Numbered from the stretch's first letter, positions 9,335 to 18,356 are shown. The stretch: 64,000 bases of DNA from Sphingobacterium corticibacter (GCF_003076635.1 NZ_QDKG01000001.1:930001-994000), one strand, 5' to 3'. Program-made: numbers and translations. Notes: generated by a model from the letters alone, not told the origin.

Positions 9335-10438
9335 ATGAAGATAATAACGCTATTACCATTGTTAGTTTGGGGATGTATTTCGAATTGTTTTTCGCAGGGA
9401 AAGTACGGAAATTTCGTTCTCGCTAACAGCGCTGAGGTCACTTACACTGGTCGAACCTTAGTCAGTGAGCAGGGCGAAGTCACCTTTGATTGGGTCGGTA
9501 CTTACTTTGATTTCGTATTGGAAGGCGAATCGGTTGCTATGCGTGCTTCGGATAGCGGAGAAAGTTATTATAATGTTTTTGTAGACAACCAATTGTACAA
9601 AAACTTTGTCGTCAGTACTCCAGATACCGTCATACAATTGGTCTCCAACCTTAGTAAGAATGGTAAGCATGTCATACGCGTGCAAAAACGTTCGGAAGGT
9701 GAATTTGGCTGCACGACTATTCATGGCTTTGTGCTTTACAAGAAATCTACTTTATACAAGTCTCCGCAACGGAAAGAACGCTTTATAGAATTTATTGGCG
9801 ATTCCTACACCGTAGGCTACGGTGCGGATGGCACGCATAAGGACCAACCTTTTACTGTCGCTACCGAAAATGCGGATAAAACCTATGCTTGTATCTTAGC
9901 GCGGTATTTTCAGTCAGATTATGCACTAATTGCCCATTCGGGCAGAGGTGCTGCTAGAAATTACGGTGATTCCTTGACCAGTTCCCGATATACGATGAAG
10001 GATTTCATGTTGAGAACCTTAGATAGCGATACGACCGCAAGATATCGATTTGATCAATACACACCAGATCTGGTCGTGATCAATCTGGGTTTAAATGATT
10101 TTTCAACACAGCCAGCACCTTCAAAGACCGAGTTTAAAACAGCTTACCGCCGGATTATCCGACAGGTACGTGATGCTTATGGAAGCAAGGTCAAGATTTT
10201 ATGTGTCGTACCTCGTCTCGGCGATCAGTACCTGCATTATATCAGCGATTTACTCAGTCAATTAGATAATCCAAATCTACGTCATACCGCCCCGCTACAC
10301 GGCGTGATCAATGACGATTCGGATATGGGTGCAGCTTGGCATCCGGGCGAAGTCGGTCACCAAAAAATAGCGACTTTCCTCGTCCCATATATTGCGACCC
10401 TAATGGATTGGCCGCTGCAAGATCGAACCATCAGATAA
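9335..10438 (+). CDS. SGNH/GDSL esterase with CE2-type N-terminal domain
   Basis: 367 residues with a signal peptide ending near FSQG. Residues about 25-135 form a jelly-roll like the N-terminal domain of carbohydrate esterase family 2. The SGNH domain then starts with block I FIEFIGDSYTVGYG (nucleophile Ser in GDS). It continues with block III VVINLGLNDFS (Asn in GLND) and ends with WHPGEVGH, which supplies the catalytic His. CE2 enzymes remove acetyl groups from sugars at O-6, so a deacetylase of the imported glycan is a sensible guess. It begins a three-gene run with 10445-11809 and 11840-13375. Confidence 0.8.
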   Translation: MKIITLLPLLVWGCISNCFSQGKYGNFVLANSAEVTYTGRTLVSEQGEVTFDWVGTYFDFVLEGESVAMRASDSGESYYNVFVDNQLYKNFVVSTPDTVIQLVSNLSKNGKHVIRVQKRSEGEFGCTTIHGFVLYKKSTLYKSPQRKERFIEFIGDSYTVGYGADGTHKDQPFTVATENADKTYACILARYFQSDYALIAHSGRGAARNYGDSLTSSRYTMKDFMLRTLDSDTTARYRFDQYTPDLVVINLGLNDFSTQPAPSKTEFKTAYRRIIRQVRDAYGSKVKILCVVPRLGDQYLHYISDLLSQLDNPNLRHTAPLHGVINDDSDMGAAWHPGEVGHQKIATFLVPYIATLMDWPLQDRTIR

Positions 10439-10444
10439 AATATT

Positions 10445-11809
10445 ATGAGAAAAAAGAAGTTTTACAGCACTTGTAGTGCAATGGCCTGTGTCGTTTTGTT
10501 GTGGATTTGCACAATGAGCTGCGGCACGAAAACATTAACGCCACAAGAGCTGTCGAAAGGTAGTGATACCGTAGAAACAGGAAAAGAATTATTCGTAGAA
10601 ACGCCGCAATTGAAGAAGGTAAAAGGCAACTCTATTCAGATTGATCCCGATGTGCTCTATCAACAGCAGATTTCTCCCGAAATGCTGATTACCGATCTTC
10701 GCATGGCGAATATCAAATCGGTGCATTTCTTTATGGTCAAAGATTGGGATGGCAGCAAGAACGATGAACTCTTAAAACCTGCTTATCTGGAAGCACTGAA
10801 GAAAGAAAACATTGCCGTCTGGATCATGCTGTTGGGCAATTGTGTTTATGGTAATTCGAGCCTGCCTACGGATTGGCACATGGAATTTATCAAACCGTAT
10901 CCCAATCCCGGTATCAAATTTTACTCTTTTCACCGACCAGAGTTTGTCGCTTGGCAAGTCGATCGCGTGAAGCGTATTCTGCAAAATTATGATGTCGACG
11001 GCATCGAATTTGCCGAAAGCTATTTTCCAGAATGGAAGACACTGACAGGGAATGGTTTCTATGGTGATGTCAGCCAGTACGCCCGCAAGGCCTTTACCGA
11101 AAAATATGTCGGTAATAATGCCGCCACGCTTTCATTCGATTACATACGACAAGACCAGCGTTTGTATACGCAATGGATGGATTTCAGAGCGGCGGCTATT
11201 ATCTCCTTCAATCAAAAAATAAAAGCAGCTATCAAGGCCACCAAACCCGAAGTCTTGTATGCTGTATGGGGCATGGGAGTGCGCAAAGGCACGATCGCAG
11301 AGATTCGCGAACACTTCGGATTGGATATGCCTGCGCTTGCCAAAGAGGTGCAGCCCGATATGTTGGTGTTGCAGACTGCCGCGCAAGATTGGCTTGATCC
11401 CGCATTGAGTCCAGATTACGTGTTAGATTATGCGCCATTAGCGAAAGCCATACAAACGGCAAACCCAAAGGTAGCTCTGAGCATTCAGGCAGATATTGTG
11501 TCGCTGAGTCACAGCAACCCAAACGTGCAAAAGCGGGATCCAAGCTGGTGGTTGCGCGCATTTGATCTTTCGCTGCAATCTGGTTATTACAGCAACACTG
11601 CCTATGAGTATGCTTTTGCCAAAAAAGAAGGTATTTGGCCAACAGCCAATCTTGCCAATCCAGTGAATGGCAAACTGTACCAAGAAGCCTCGCTGCAGTC
11701 AAAAGTCATTGCCGATGCCATTGCGCCGTTAGCGCTTATCAAAGAGCAAGGCGCGCAATGGAAGATGGTATACACCACAAAAGGTCTGGGTTGGATGTAT
11801 ATCAATTAA
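10445..11809 (+). CDS. Lipoprotein with glycoside-hydrolase-like TIM barrel
   Basis: 454 residues, lipobox cysteine at residue 26 (WICTMSC). The body reads as a TIM barrel: IKSVHFFMVKDWDG, ENIAVWIMLLGN, VDGIEFAESYFPEW and KPEVLYAVWG look like successive strand-end segments, with acidic residues at E-F-A-E-S. This resembles the uncharacterised glycosyl-hydrolase-like groups rather than a named GH family. It lies 6 bases after the CE2 esterase and 30 bases before a DUF4434 gene, so it is co-transcribed. It may hydrolyse the locus substrate at the cell surface. No catalytic pair can be assigned with confidence. Confidence 0.5.
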   Translation: MRKKKFYSTCSAMACVVLLWICTMSCGTKTLTPQELSKGSDTVETGKELFVETPQLKKVKGNSIQIDPDVLYQQQISPEMLITDLRMANIKSVHFFMVKDWDGSKNDELLKPAYLEALKKENIAVWIMLLGNCVYGNSSLPTDWHMEFIKPYPNPGIKFYSFHRPEFVAWQVDRVKRILQNYDVDGIEFAESYFPEWKTLTGNGFYGDVSQYARKAFTEKYVGNNAATLSFDYIRQDQRLYTQWMDFRAAAIISFNQKIKAAIKATKPEVLYAVWGMGVRKGTIAEIREHFGLDMPALAKEVQPDMLVLQTAAQDWLDPALSPDYVLDYAPLAKAIQTANPKVALSIQADIVSLSHSNPNVQKRDPSWWLRAFDLSLQSGYYSNTAYEYAFAKKEGIWPTANLANPVNGKLYQEASLQSKVIADAIAPLALIKEQGAQWKMVYTTKGLGWMYIN

Positions 11810-11839
11810 TTTTACGCTTACCTTTAAAAAACATATCAA

Positions 11840-13375
11840 ATGCGATCATTATCATCTAAAATATACTGTTCTCTACTTGCTTGCGCATGCTTCGCCGCAG
11901 CGATGCCAGCAAACTTACATGCACAGGAAGTGAAGCCGCTGAAAGGAACTTGGCTCAACCTGCCGTATCAAGACGTACGCAATAAATACATGAATCCTGC
12001 GCATGTGGACTGTCTGTTGCCCGAGTTTTGGAAAACCAAAATCAAGGAATATGCCAACATGGGACTTTCCCATTTGGTGATTATGGCGGTGGCCAATGAT
12101 GGTAAAGCCTTTTATCCTTCGGAGTTTATGCCTGCTGCCTATCCTGACGGACAACAAAGTCCGGTGGAAGCCATTATGGAAGCTGCTGATAAATACGGCA
12201 TGCATGTATTTATGAGCAGCGGCTGGGCGGTCAATCAGGATGATAATATTCGTGATCCAAAAATTAAAGCAATACAACAACGGATCATGCGCGAAACCGC
12301 TACCTTATTCGGTGATCGGAAATCTTTCTACGGCTGGTATCTGCCGGTGGAAGACAGCATGGAACCTATTCTTCCAGATGAAGCAGTGCATGAGGCGAAC
12401 GCCCTAACTTCAGTAGCGAGAAGCCTAACGCCCGGTAAAAAAGTCATGATTTCGCCGTATGGCATTTGCCATGCAACAATAGACGATCCGCGATTTGCCG
12501 AACAGGTCAAAAAATTGAAAGTGGACATCATTGCCTATCAAGATGAGGTAGGCTGTGTACGCGAACCCATGCCTATTCCGCGTATGAAGGAGAATTTTGA
12601 GAAAATAGGAGCGATACATAAGGATTCCGGTATTCAATTTTGGTCGAACGTAGAATCATTCACTTGGGAAAAAGAGGACAATACTCGGGAATCTGCCTTG
12701 ATTCCTGCCGCCTTTCCACGCTATCTTTCTCAAATTGTGGCTGCATCTATGGCGGGAGCCGAAAACGTGATTAGTTTTTCGGTATATGGTATCATTGACG
12801 ATGTGAACTCGGCTATGCCTATTGGTCAGCCGATCCACTCTGCCCAATCTTTTATCGATTTTTCCGATTGGAAACAGCAGAAAGGACGTTGGCCATTGCT
12901 AGAGGCAACTTTTAAAGGTGATGTGTTACACCAAGCAAAAGGAGCTACGGTAAAAACGGAAAGTAAGAACGCTGGGGCTGATAAGTTGGCCATGCTCACG
13001 GATTGTAAGCTCGGACAAGAAAGTGTAGACGAACCAACTTGGTTGCCTTTTGACAAAGGAAAAATGGAAGTGACTATTGATCTCAATAAGCAAATGCCCA
13101 TAAAATCGCTTGCGGCTCGCTTTTTACATTATCGCCCAGCAGGCGTGTTGTTGCCGACGGCGGTAGACTTCTACGTGTCTAAAGATGGTAAACGCTTTGA
13201 TAAAGTGAAAACCATAGCTATGCCGGCTTCTGTTAATGATAAACATGATTGCTGGATAGATATCGCTTGGAGCGATCTGTTGGAAACCGAAGGTCGCTAC
13301 GTGAAGGTAGTCGCCAATCAGGAATCATCATTCCGCATATTATGCGACGAAGTCTTCGTTAACCCAGCATATTAA
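11840..13375 (+). CDS. Secreted DUF4434 protein with C-terminal beta-sandwich
   Basis: 511 residues, signal peptide ending at about residue 29 (NLHAQ). Residues about 35-340 match the DUF4434 TIM-barrel type: GTWLNLPYQDVRNKYMNP, LSHLVIMAVANDGKAFYP, YGMHVFMSSGWAVNQDDN and FYGWYLPVEDSMEPI. Residues about 365-511 look like a discoidin/F5-8-type or DUF5109-like beta-sandwich that could bind carbohydrate. It is a paralogue of the protein at 1517-2929 but has the accessory domain at the other end. Function unknown; it probably acts on the same glycan. Confidence 0.7.
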   Translation: MRSLSSKIYCSLLACACFAAAMPANLHAQEVKPLKGTWLNLPYQDVRNKYMNPAHVDCLLPEFWKTKIKEYANMGLSHLVIMAVANDGKAFYPSEFMPAAYPDGQQSPVEAIMEAADKYGMHVFMSSGWAVNQDDNIRDPKIKAIQQRIMRETATLFGDRKSFYGWYLPVEDSMEPILPDEAVHEANALTSVARSLTPGKKVMISPYGICHATIDDPRFAEQVKKLKVDIIAYQDEVGCVREPMPIPRMKENFEKIGAIHKDSGIQFWSNVESFTWEKEDNTRESALIPAAFPRYLSQIVAASMAGAENVISFSVYGIIDDVNSAMPIGQPIHSAQSFIDFSDWKQQKGRWPLLEATFKGDVLHQAKGATVKTESKNAGADKLAMLTDCKLGQESVDEPTWLPFDKGKMEVTIDLNKQMPIKSLAARFLHYRPAGVLLPTAVDFYVSKDGKRFDKVKTIAMPASVNDKHDCWIDIAWSDLLETEGRYVKVVANQESSFRILCDEVFVNPAY

Positions 13376-13384
13376 GGAATTACT

Positions 13385-13430
13385 AAGCCTAGCTCGAATC
13401 GTCATGTCAAAGGAGATTCGAACTAGGCTT
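13385..13430. terminator. Bidirectional hairpin between convergent genes
   Basis: Arms 13385-13400 and 13415-13430, 16 bases with one mismatch, loop 14 bases. The arms begin AAGCCTAG and end CTAGGCTT. It lies between the DUF4434 gene and the convergent AraC gene and overlaps the last codons of the latter. Confidence 0.6.
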
Positions 13431-14274
13431 CTGCCAATGAAGTGGTAGCAGACGTCTGCCGATAGCCTTTCAACGTCATGCCTTTATGCCGTTTAAAAAA
13501 TTTATTGATATGACTCTCATCGGCGAAGCCAAATTCGTCGGCAATCTCGTGCACCCGATTGTCACTAAAGCGTAGTCGGTGCTCGATAAGTCTGATGCGA
13601 TAGGAGGAAATGTATTGTTGTATTGATTCTTGGCATTGTTTGCGGAAATAGCTACCCAGGTAAGTCGGTGATAAGCCAAAATTTTCTGCAATGACGGCGA
13701 TCTTTAGTGCTTCAGGTTGATGGATATGTTCTTGGATGTAATCCACAATCTGCAATAGGCGCGTATCTGCATTTGGAATTATATGTTGCGGTCTGCTGAT
13801 CGCAATATTGCGCGCAGCGATCACAATAATTGCATTGACCAAATGACGAATAAGATCTTCTGAATAAGCCATTTCTTGTTCCTTGGTTTTTCTCAGATTC
13901 GCCATTAATGACGCTACTACTTCTTTATCTTCCTTATTTGCCAAAACCGATCCCGACAAATGGGATGCATAATACAATAAGCACTCGATATGATCAATGC
14001 TTTTCCACTGATACTCTCTCACATATCGCTCACCAAAGCGTACTACCATAAATTCGCAAGTATTCTGCAAATCAAATTCATGACAGTCCTCCGGCGTGAT
14101 TAAGAATAAATCACCCGCATTGTACGCGAATTTGTTGCCATTGACGGTGTGATGTCCTGTTCCAGAAATCACATATACCAGTTCGAAAAAATTAAACTGT
14201 CTATCTCGCAAAGGACATTCGTCAACCTTTTCATAAAAAACTTCGAGCGATTGATATAGATTTTCTCTAGCCAT
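13423..14274 (-). CDS. AraC-family transcriptional regulator
   Basis: 283 residues. The N-terminal part (residues about 20-110) is a cupin-like sensor: FFELVYVISGTGHHTVNGN followed by DLFLITPEDCHEFD. The C-terminal AraC double helix-turn-helix spans about residues 180-278, ending IADEFGFADESHINKFFKRH and KGYRQ. It is divergent from the oxidoreductase operon beginning at 14362, with an 87-base shared intergenic region, so control of that operon is the simplest prediction. Its own -7 box lies only 4 bases before the ATG, suggesting a leaderless mRNA. Regulation of the upstream glycan locus is possible but not shown. Confidence 0.9.
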   Translation of the reverse strand: MARENLYQSLEVFYEKVDECPLRDRQFNFFELVYVISGTGHHTVNGNKFAYNAGDLFLITPEDCHEFDLQNTCEFMVVRFGERYVREYQWKSIDHIECLLYYASHLSGSVLANKEDKEVVASLMANLRKTKEQEMAYSEDLIRHLVNAIIVIAARNIAISRPQHIIPNADTRLLQIVDYIQEHIHQPEALKIAVIAENFGLSPTYLGSYFRKQCQESIQQYISSYRIRLIEHRLRFSDNRVHEIADEFGFADESHINKFFKRHKGMTLKGYRQTSATTSLAEA

Positions 14275-14278
14275 ACCG

Positions 14279-14286
14279 CAAAGATA
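14279..14286 (-). promoter_or_regulatory. -7 box of the AraC gene, probable leaderless start
   Basis: On the - strand the sequence is TATCTTTG, an exact match to the Bacteroidota -7 consensus TAnnTTTG. It ends 4 bases before the ATG at 14274, so transcription would begin at or next to the start codon. No good TTTG -33 element is seen at the usual distance. Confidence 0.45.
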
Positions 14287-14332
14287 CCCGAATAAGCTTG
14301 AATTGTACCTGTTTTTGATTTGTTTTACGGTC

Positions 14333-14340
14333 TATTTTTG
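14333..14340 (+). promoter_or_regulatory. -7 box of the oxidoreductase operon
   Basis: TATTTTTG matches TAnnTTTG exactly and lies 21 bases before the ATG at 14362. A TTTG at 14314-14317 is a possible -33 element, but the 15-base spacing is shorter than usual. Confidence 0.45.
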
Positions 14341-14361
14341 TTGCGTTAAACTAATAAATAA

Positions 14362-15309
14362 ATGAAGGCAATCATATTAGAAAAATTTGGAGGAATTGAA
14401 AACCTTCAGTATACAGAAATTGAAAAACCAATTGTCACTGCAAACGAAGTCCTGGTAAAGGTGAAAGCTATTGGTGTTAATCCTGTAGACGTAAAAGTTC
14501 GAACGCGACAAGCGCCATTAGCGGAGGATCTGGCCAACTATGATCCTTTAATTTTAGGTTGGGATATTTCCGGAGAAGTAGTCGCTACTGGAACGGATGT
14601 CGCCGCATTTGAAATAGGTGATGAGGTGTTTGGTATAGTCAATTTTGTGGGGCATGGAAAAGCCTATGCGGAATATGTGGCTGCCCCAGCAGCACATCTG
14701 GCGCTAAAACCTGCCAACATCAGCCATACAGAAGCTGCTGCTAGCACATTGGCCGCCTTAACTGCTTGGCAAGCATTTCATAGTTATGGCAAATTGAGAA
14801 AGGGAGATCGTGTGCTGATTCATGCGGCAGCAGGAGGTGTGGGGCATTTTGCCGTGCAGATTGCTAAACATATCGGAGCGCAGGTAATTGCAACTTCATC
14901 GGCCGCCAATAAAGATTTTGTGAAGTCGCTGGGAGCAGATGAAGTGATTGACTATCGAAATGTGCGATTTGAAGAAGTCGTACAAGATCTTGATTTTGTC
15001 CTCGAAGCCGTCGGTGGTGCTAATTTTCAGAAATCGGTTCAAGTTCTAAAACCTTTTGGAACAATTGTCGCCCTGCCATCTGGCCACACCTCTGCGGATG
15101 AGTTCAGCGCACAGGAGAAACAGTTGCACGCCTGCTATTTTATGTCGGTCTATTCCAGCGGTGGAGATATGCAATATATAGCCTCCTTGTTGCAACAAGG
15201 AGTATTAAAACCGCACATATCGCATGTATTTGAATTTGAGGATATGGCCAAAGCACATCAGCAGGTAGAGTCGGGACATACGGTGGGCAAAGTTGTGGTT
15301 CAATTATAA
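14362..15309 (+). CDS. NADP-dependent zinc-independent alcohol dehydrogenase / quinone oxidoreductase
   Basis: 315 residues, the size of a minimal medium-chain dehydrogenase. The N-terminal GroES-like domain (about 1-115) contains VGVNPVDVKVR and LGWDISGEV. The Rossmann domain has the nucleotide-binding loop HAAAGGVGHFAVQIAKHIGA near residues 153-172 and SLGADEVIDYR. Zinc-binding cysteines of the classical alcohol dehydrogenases are absent, as in the quinone oxidoreductase/YhdH-type branch. It begins a three-gene operon with an esterase (11 bases downstream) and a flavodoxin-fold reductase. The set looks like detoxification of a reactive carbonyl or quinone compound under the divergent AraC regulator; the inducer is unknown. 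Confidence 0.85.
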   Translation: MKAIILEKFGGIENLQYTEIEKPIVTANEVLVKVKAIGVNPVDVKVRTRQAPLAEDLANYDPLILGWDISGEVVATGTDVAAFEIGDEVFGIVNFVGHGKAYAEYVAAPAAHLALKPANISHTEAAASTLAALTAWQAFHSYGKLRKGDRVLIHAAAGGVGHFAVQIAKHIGAQVIATSSAANKDFVKSLGADEVIDYRNVRFEEVVQDLDFVLEAVGGANFQKSVQVLKPFGTIVALPSGHTSADEFSAQEKQLHACYFMSVYSSGGDMQYIASLLQQGVLKPHISHVFEFEDMAKAHQQVESGHTVGKVVVQL

Positions 15310-15320
15310 GCTAGTTCAAA

Positions 15321-16304
15321 ATGGAAAGCATTAAAAAATACATAGACCCATTGCTTTGGCAAGCCATATCGAATAGTCCATTCGCCACGATAGATTATGA
15401 AAATCTTCTAGCTAATGATCCTATAAAAATACGAGATGCCGAAAGGACTTTGTACCTCGCTGAGCGCCCTCTTCCAGTTCCTTCAGAACTTCAAGTGCAA
15501 AATCGCGAAATACCTTCTGCTGATGGATTACACCAGATAAGAGTACGAACTTATAGTCCAAAAGGAAAGCAAAATTTACCCATGTTGCTCTATTTTCATG
15601 GTGGCGCATTTATCTACGGCACGCCAGAGCAATACGATTTTATGTTTTTCCAATTAGCAATGGATACGAATCTGCTGATCGTGTCTGTAGATTACCGATT
15701 AGCACCCGAAAACCCATTTCCTGCTGGAATGGACGACGGTTATACGGCACTGAAATGGCTGGCAAATCATGGCGCCGAAATTGGTGGAGACAAAGACAAT
15801 ATCATAATAGGAGGGAGTAGTGCTGGTGCAACCATTGCTGCATCCATCACACATTTGGCAAGAGATCGAAAAGAAATTGTCATTCAACATCAATATTTAT
15901 TGTATCCGCCTATGAGTCATTCGTTGGCAACTTCATCCATGGTTGAGCTAGCTCATGCGCCCATGCAAAGCAAGATAGCAGCAGCATGGATGTGGAAGCA
16001 TTATCTGCAAGATCAACTAAGCGATCCACCCCAATACGCCGTTCCACTATCAGAATCTGACTTCACTGATTTACCCGATGCGACGATTGTCGTCTGTGCA
16101 TTGGATCCTCTAAAAGATGAGGGAAAGTTGTACGCCAATAAATTAAAAGAAGCTCATGTCGAGGTCAATCTTTTAGAAATACAACGAGCAGTACACGCTT
16201 TCGATTTTTTTGACTGTCCTTTATCCGAACAATTTTATCAGCAACAAGTAACCTTATTCCAACACATAGTTAAAAAAATACATGAAAAAGATCCTCGTGA
16301 TTAA
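15321..16304 (+). CDS. Alpha/beta hydrolase, hormone-sensitive-lipase-like esterase
   Basis: 327 residues, cytoplasmic. The HSL family oxyanion motif is seen as YFHGGAFIYG (HGG), the nucleophile elbow as IIGGSSAGATIAA (GxSxG with Ser), the acid in VCALDPLKDEG and the catalytic His in VHAFDFF. These four elements occur in the right order and spacing, so an active carboxylesterase is likely. The last 23 bases overlap the next gene, a strong sign of translational coupling with the NAD(P)H reductase. Confidence 0.88.
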   Translation: MESIKKYIDPLLWQAISNSPFATIDYENLLANDPIKIRDAERTLYLAERPLPVPSELQVQNREIPSADGLHQIRVRTYSPKGKQNLPMLLYFHGGAFIYGTPEQYDFMFFQLAMDTNLLIVSVDYRLAPENPFPAGMDDGYTALKWLANHGAEIGGDKDNIIIGGSSAGATIAASITHLARDRKEIVIQHQYLLYPPMSHSLATSSMVELAHAPMQSKIAAAWMWKHYLQDQLSDPPQYAVPLSESDFTDLPDATIVVCALDPLKDEGKLYANKLKEAHVEVNLLEIQRAVHAFDFFDCPLSEQFYQQQVTLFQHIVKKIHEKDPRD

Positions 16305-16878
16305 TGGACATCCTAACAAAGCAAGTTTCAATAGCGCTATCGCGCAATCTTATATATACTCCGCTCGTGATAACGGTGCAGAAGTGCGATATGTAGCGAT
16401 CGGAGAACTGAATTTCAATCCAAACTTACGATTTGGTTATCAACAGCGTATGGAATTAGAACCTGATCTGGTACAAGCTTTGGAAGATATCAAGTGGAGT
16501 GAACATCAAGTTTGGATACATCCGATTTGGTGGCTTGGAATGCCTGCCATTATGAAGGGTTTTTTCGATCGCGCCTTTCTTCCAGGGATTGCTTTCAAAG
16601 CTAAAAAAGGAGAAGCAAGCGAAGGTTTGTTAAAAGGAAGAACCAGTCGAATAATTACCACAGCGGGAGATTTAATTGGCGAAAACTACGAGGGAATCTA
16701 TCAATCCAGCGGACTTGTACAGTTGCAAAAAGGTATTTTGGAATACTGTGGAGTAGCTTCCATAGACAATCACTTTATCGGTCCGCTCCAAGATTTGGAT
16801 CAGGATGACAGAAATCGATGGCTGGAAAATGTAAGAGATCTAGCTATTGTAGATACCACTGACCAACCTGTCCTATAA
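16282..16878 (+). CDS. NAD(P)H dehydrogenase (quinone), flavodoxin-like fold
   Basis: 198 residues. ILVINGHPNKASFNSAIAQS at the N-terminus is the FMN/FAD phosphate-binding loop of the MdaB/NQO1-like family. The segment WIHPIWWLGMPAIMKGFFDR is the family hallmark that contacts the flavin and dimer partner. It should catalyse two-electron reduction of quinones with NAD(P)H. It ends the operon started at 14362, and a hairpin 13 bases downstream is a probable terminator. Confidence 0.88.
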   Translation: MKKILVINGHPNKASFNSAIAQSYIYSARDNGAEVRYVAIGELNFNPNLRFGYQQRMELEPDLVQALEDIKWSEHQVWIHPIWWLGMPAIMKGFFDRAFLPGIAFKAKKGEASEGLLKGRTSRIITTAGDLIGENYEGIYQSSGLVQLQKGILEYCGVASIDNHFIGPLQDLDQDDRNRWLENVRDLAIVDTTDQPVL

Positions 16879-16891
16879 TTATCTACGTAAA

Positions 16892-16921
16892 GATGCAGTT
16901 ACATAGGACTTTGACTGCATC
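16892..16921 (+). terminator. Short hairpin terminator
   Basis: Arms GATGCAGT (16892-16899) and ACTGCATC (16914-16921) are perfect, with a 14-base loop, followed by ATTTTCACTATTTTT on the + strand. It closes the 14362-16878 operon. Confidence 0.55.
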
Positions 16922-16964
16922 ATTTTCACTATTTTTCTCCTACATAATCATGGTTATTTGTTGA

Positions 16965-17140
16965 CTAATACATTGCTTTCAGTTCAGGAGAAATTACAGT
17001 GATCTTTTCAATATCTATTTCATTGTAAAATAAATGGTTTCGCGCATCGTTTGATAGTAGATATGATGTGTTCCTTTAGATAAAACGATATAGCATTATC
17101 ATCTAGTGAAAGCGATTTTGAACCTGGGAAATATCGGATA
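16965..17140 (-). pseudogene. Possible degraded coding remnant, three frames
   Basis: The gap between the quinone reductase and the GH76 gene reads like decayed coding sequence on the - strand. One frame gives YFPGSKSLSLDDNAISFYL, a second gives KGTHHIYYQTMRE, and a third gives NHLFYNEIDIEKITVISPEL followed by KAMY and a TAG at 16965-16967. The pieces join end to end if two small frameshifts are allowed. I do not recognise the family. The evidence is composition and protein-like character only, so chance open reading is possible. Confidence 0.25.
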
Positions 17141-17180
17141 AACTACCATACAATAAACTAAAATGATGAGGAGTATAAAC

Positions 17181-18356
17181 ATGAAAAACCTAATAGGGGC
17201 GGGGATAGCATTATGTTTGTCTAGCACTTTAGCAGCACAGACAACAACTGCAAATGGCTATTACGAGAAAGCTAGCGAAACCTTAAACAAGATCGGAAAA
17301 TTGTACGCAGTCCCCGATGGCAAGCAACTGCTGCGAGAAACATATCCTTTCGACGATACATACAGCGCAAGTTACCTTGCTACCAATGAAAACAAAAATA
17401 AAACCAATCCATACTCATACTTGTGGCCATTTTCGGGAAGTTTGTCTGCCTATGTAGCGCTGTATGAACAACACGAAGATGCCGCAATGAAAAGTCATAT
17501 TGATCAAGTCGTGCTGCCTGGTTTAGAGAATTATTATGATACACGCCAACCGGCAGGATATGCATCATACATCAATAGCGCTGCGCAATCCGATCGTTTT
17601 TATGATGATAATGTGTGGTTAGGAATTGATTTTACGGATTTGTACTTGCAGACCAACGAACATAAATACTTGGACAAGGCACAAGAGATTTGGCAATTTG
17701 TGGAAAGTGGTATGGATGAGAAATTGGGCGGTGGAATTTATTGGTGCGAACAGAAAAAAGAATCTAAAAACACTTGTTCTAATGCGCCAGCAGTCGTGTA
17801 TTTGCTCAAATTGTACGAAGCCACCCAATCTCAGGCCTATCTAGATCAAGCTATTCAACTATATGCGTGGACAAAAGATAATCTGCAAGACCCTAAAGAT
17901 CATGTGTATTGGGACAATATCAATTTGGCGGGCAAAGTGCAAGAAGCAAAATATCCGTACAATACAGGCCAAATGATTCAAGCGGGAGCATTGCTACACA
18001 AAATCACCGGTAAAAAAGAGTATTTAGCAGATGCGCAAGCATCGGCCAAAGGCGGTTTTAAGCAGTTCTTTACGAAAGATGCTGCCGCTTCTTATCCACA
18101 ATTGAATCGAAGTGATAACTGGTTTATCGCGGTGATGCTACGTGGTTATGTGGAGCTTTACCAGCAAGACAAAGATCAACAATATATAGATGCTTTTAAG
18201 GCTAACATGGATCACGCTTGGACGGGCATGCGCAATAGCGACGGTTTGTTTAGTAAAGATTGGACCGGAAAAAACAATAATAGTGACAAAAAATGGTTGC
18301 TAGATCAGTTCGCTATCGCCGAAATGTATGCTCGGTTAGCTAGTTTGGAGAGGTAA
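17181..18356 (+). CDS. Glycoside hydrolase family 76, alpha-1,6-mannanase-like
   Basis: About 391 residues. The start at 17181 (MKNLIGAG) is chosen because it gives a clean signal peptide ending at LAAQ and is preceded at proper distance by AGGAG; an in-frame ATG at 17163 is the alternative. The (alpha/alpha)6-barrel family signature is present: WPFSGSLSAYVAL, then FYDDNVWLGIDF, where the adjacent Asp pair is the GH76 catalytic pair. GGGIYWCEQKK and YNTGQMIQAGALL also fit. GH76 enzymes cut alpha-1,6-mannan such as the yeast mannan backbone. It stands alone, without a SusC/SusD pair beside it, and converges on a histidine kinase gene 31 bases away. Confidence 0.88.
   Translation: MKNLIGAGIALCLSSTLAAQTTTANGYYEKASETLNKIGKLYAVPDGKQLLRETYPFDDTYSASYLATNENKNKTNPYSYLWPFSGSLSAYVALYEQHEDAAMKSHIDQVVLPGLENYYDTRQPAGYASYINSAAQSDRFYDDNVWLGIDFTDLYLQTNEHKYLDKAQEIWQFVESGMDEKLGGGIYWCEQKKESKNTCSNAPAVVYLLKLYEATQSQAYLDQAIQLYAWTKDNLQDPKDHVYWDNINLAGKVQEAKYPYNTGQMIQAGALLHKITGKKEYLADAQASAKGGFKQFFTKDAAASYPQLNRSDNWFIAVMLRGYVELYQQDKDQQYIDAFKANMDHAWTGMRNSDGLFSKDWTGKNNNSDKKWLLDQFAIAEMYARLASLER

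Noticed and set aside
13410..13430. tRNA T-arm-like GATTCGAACTAGG
   Set aside because: It is one arm of a terminator hairpin; no cloverleaf can be drawn around it.
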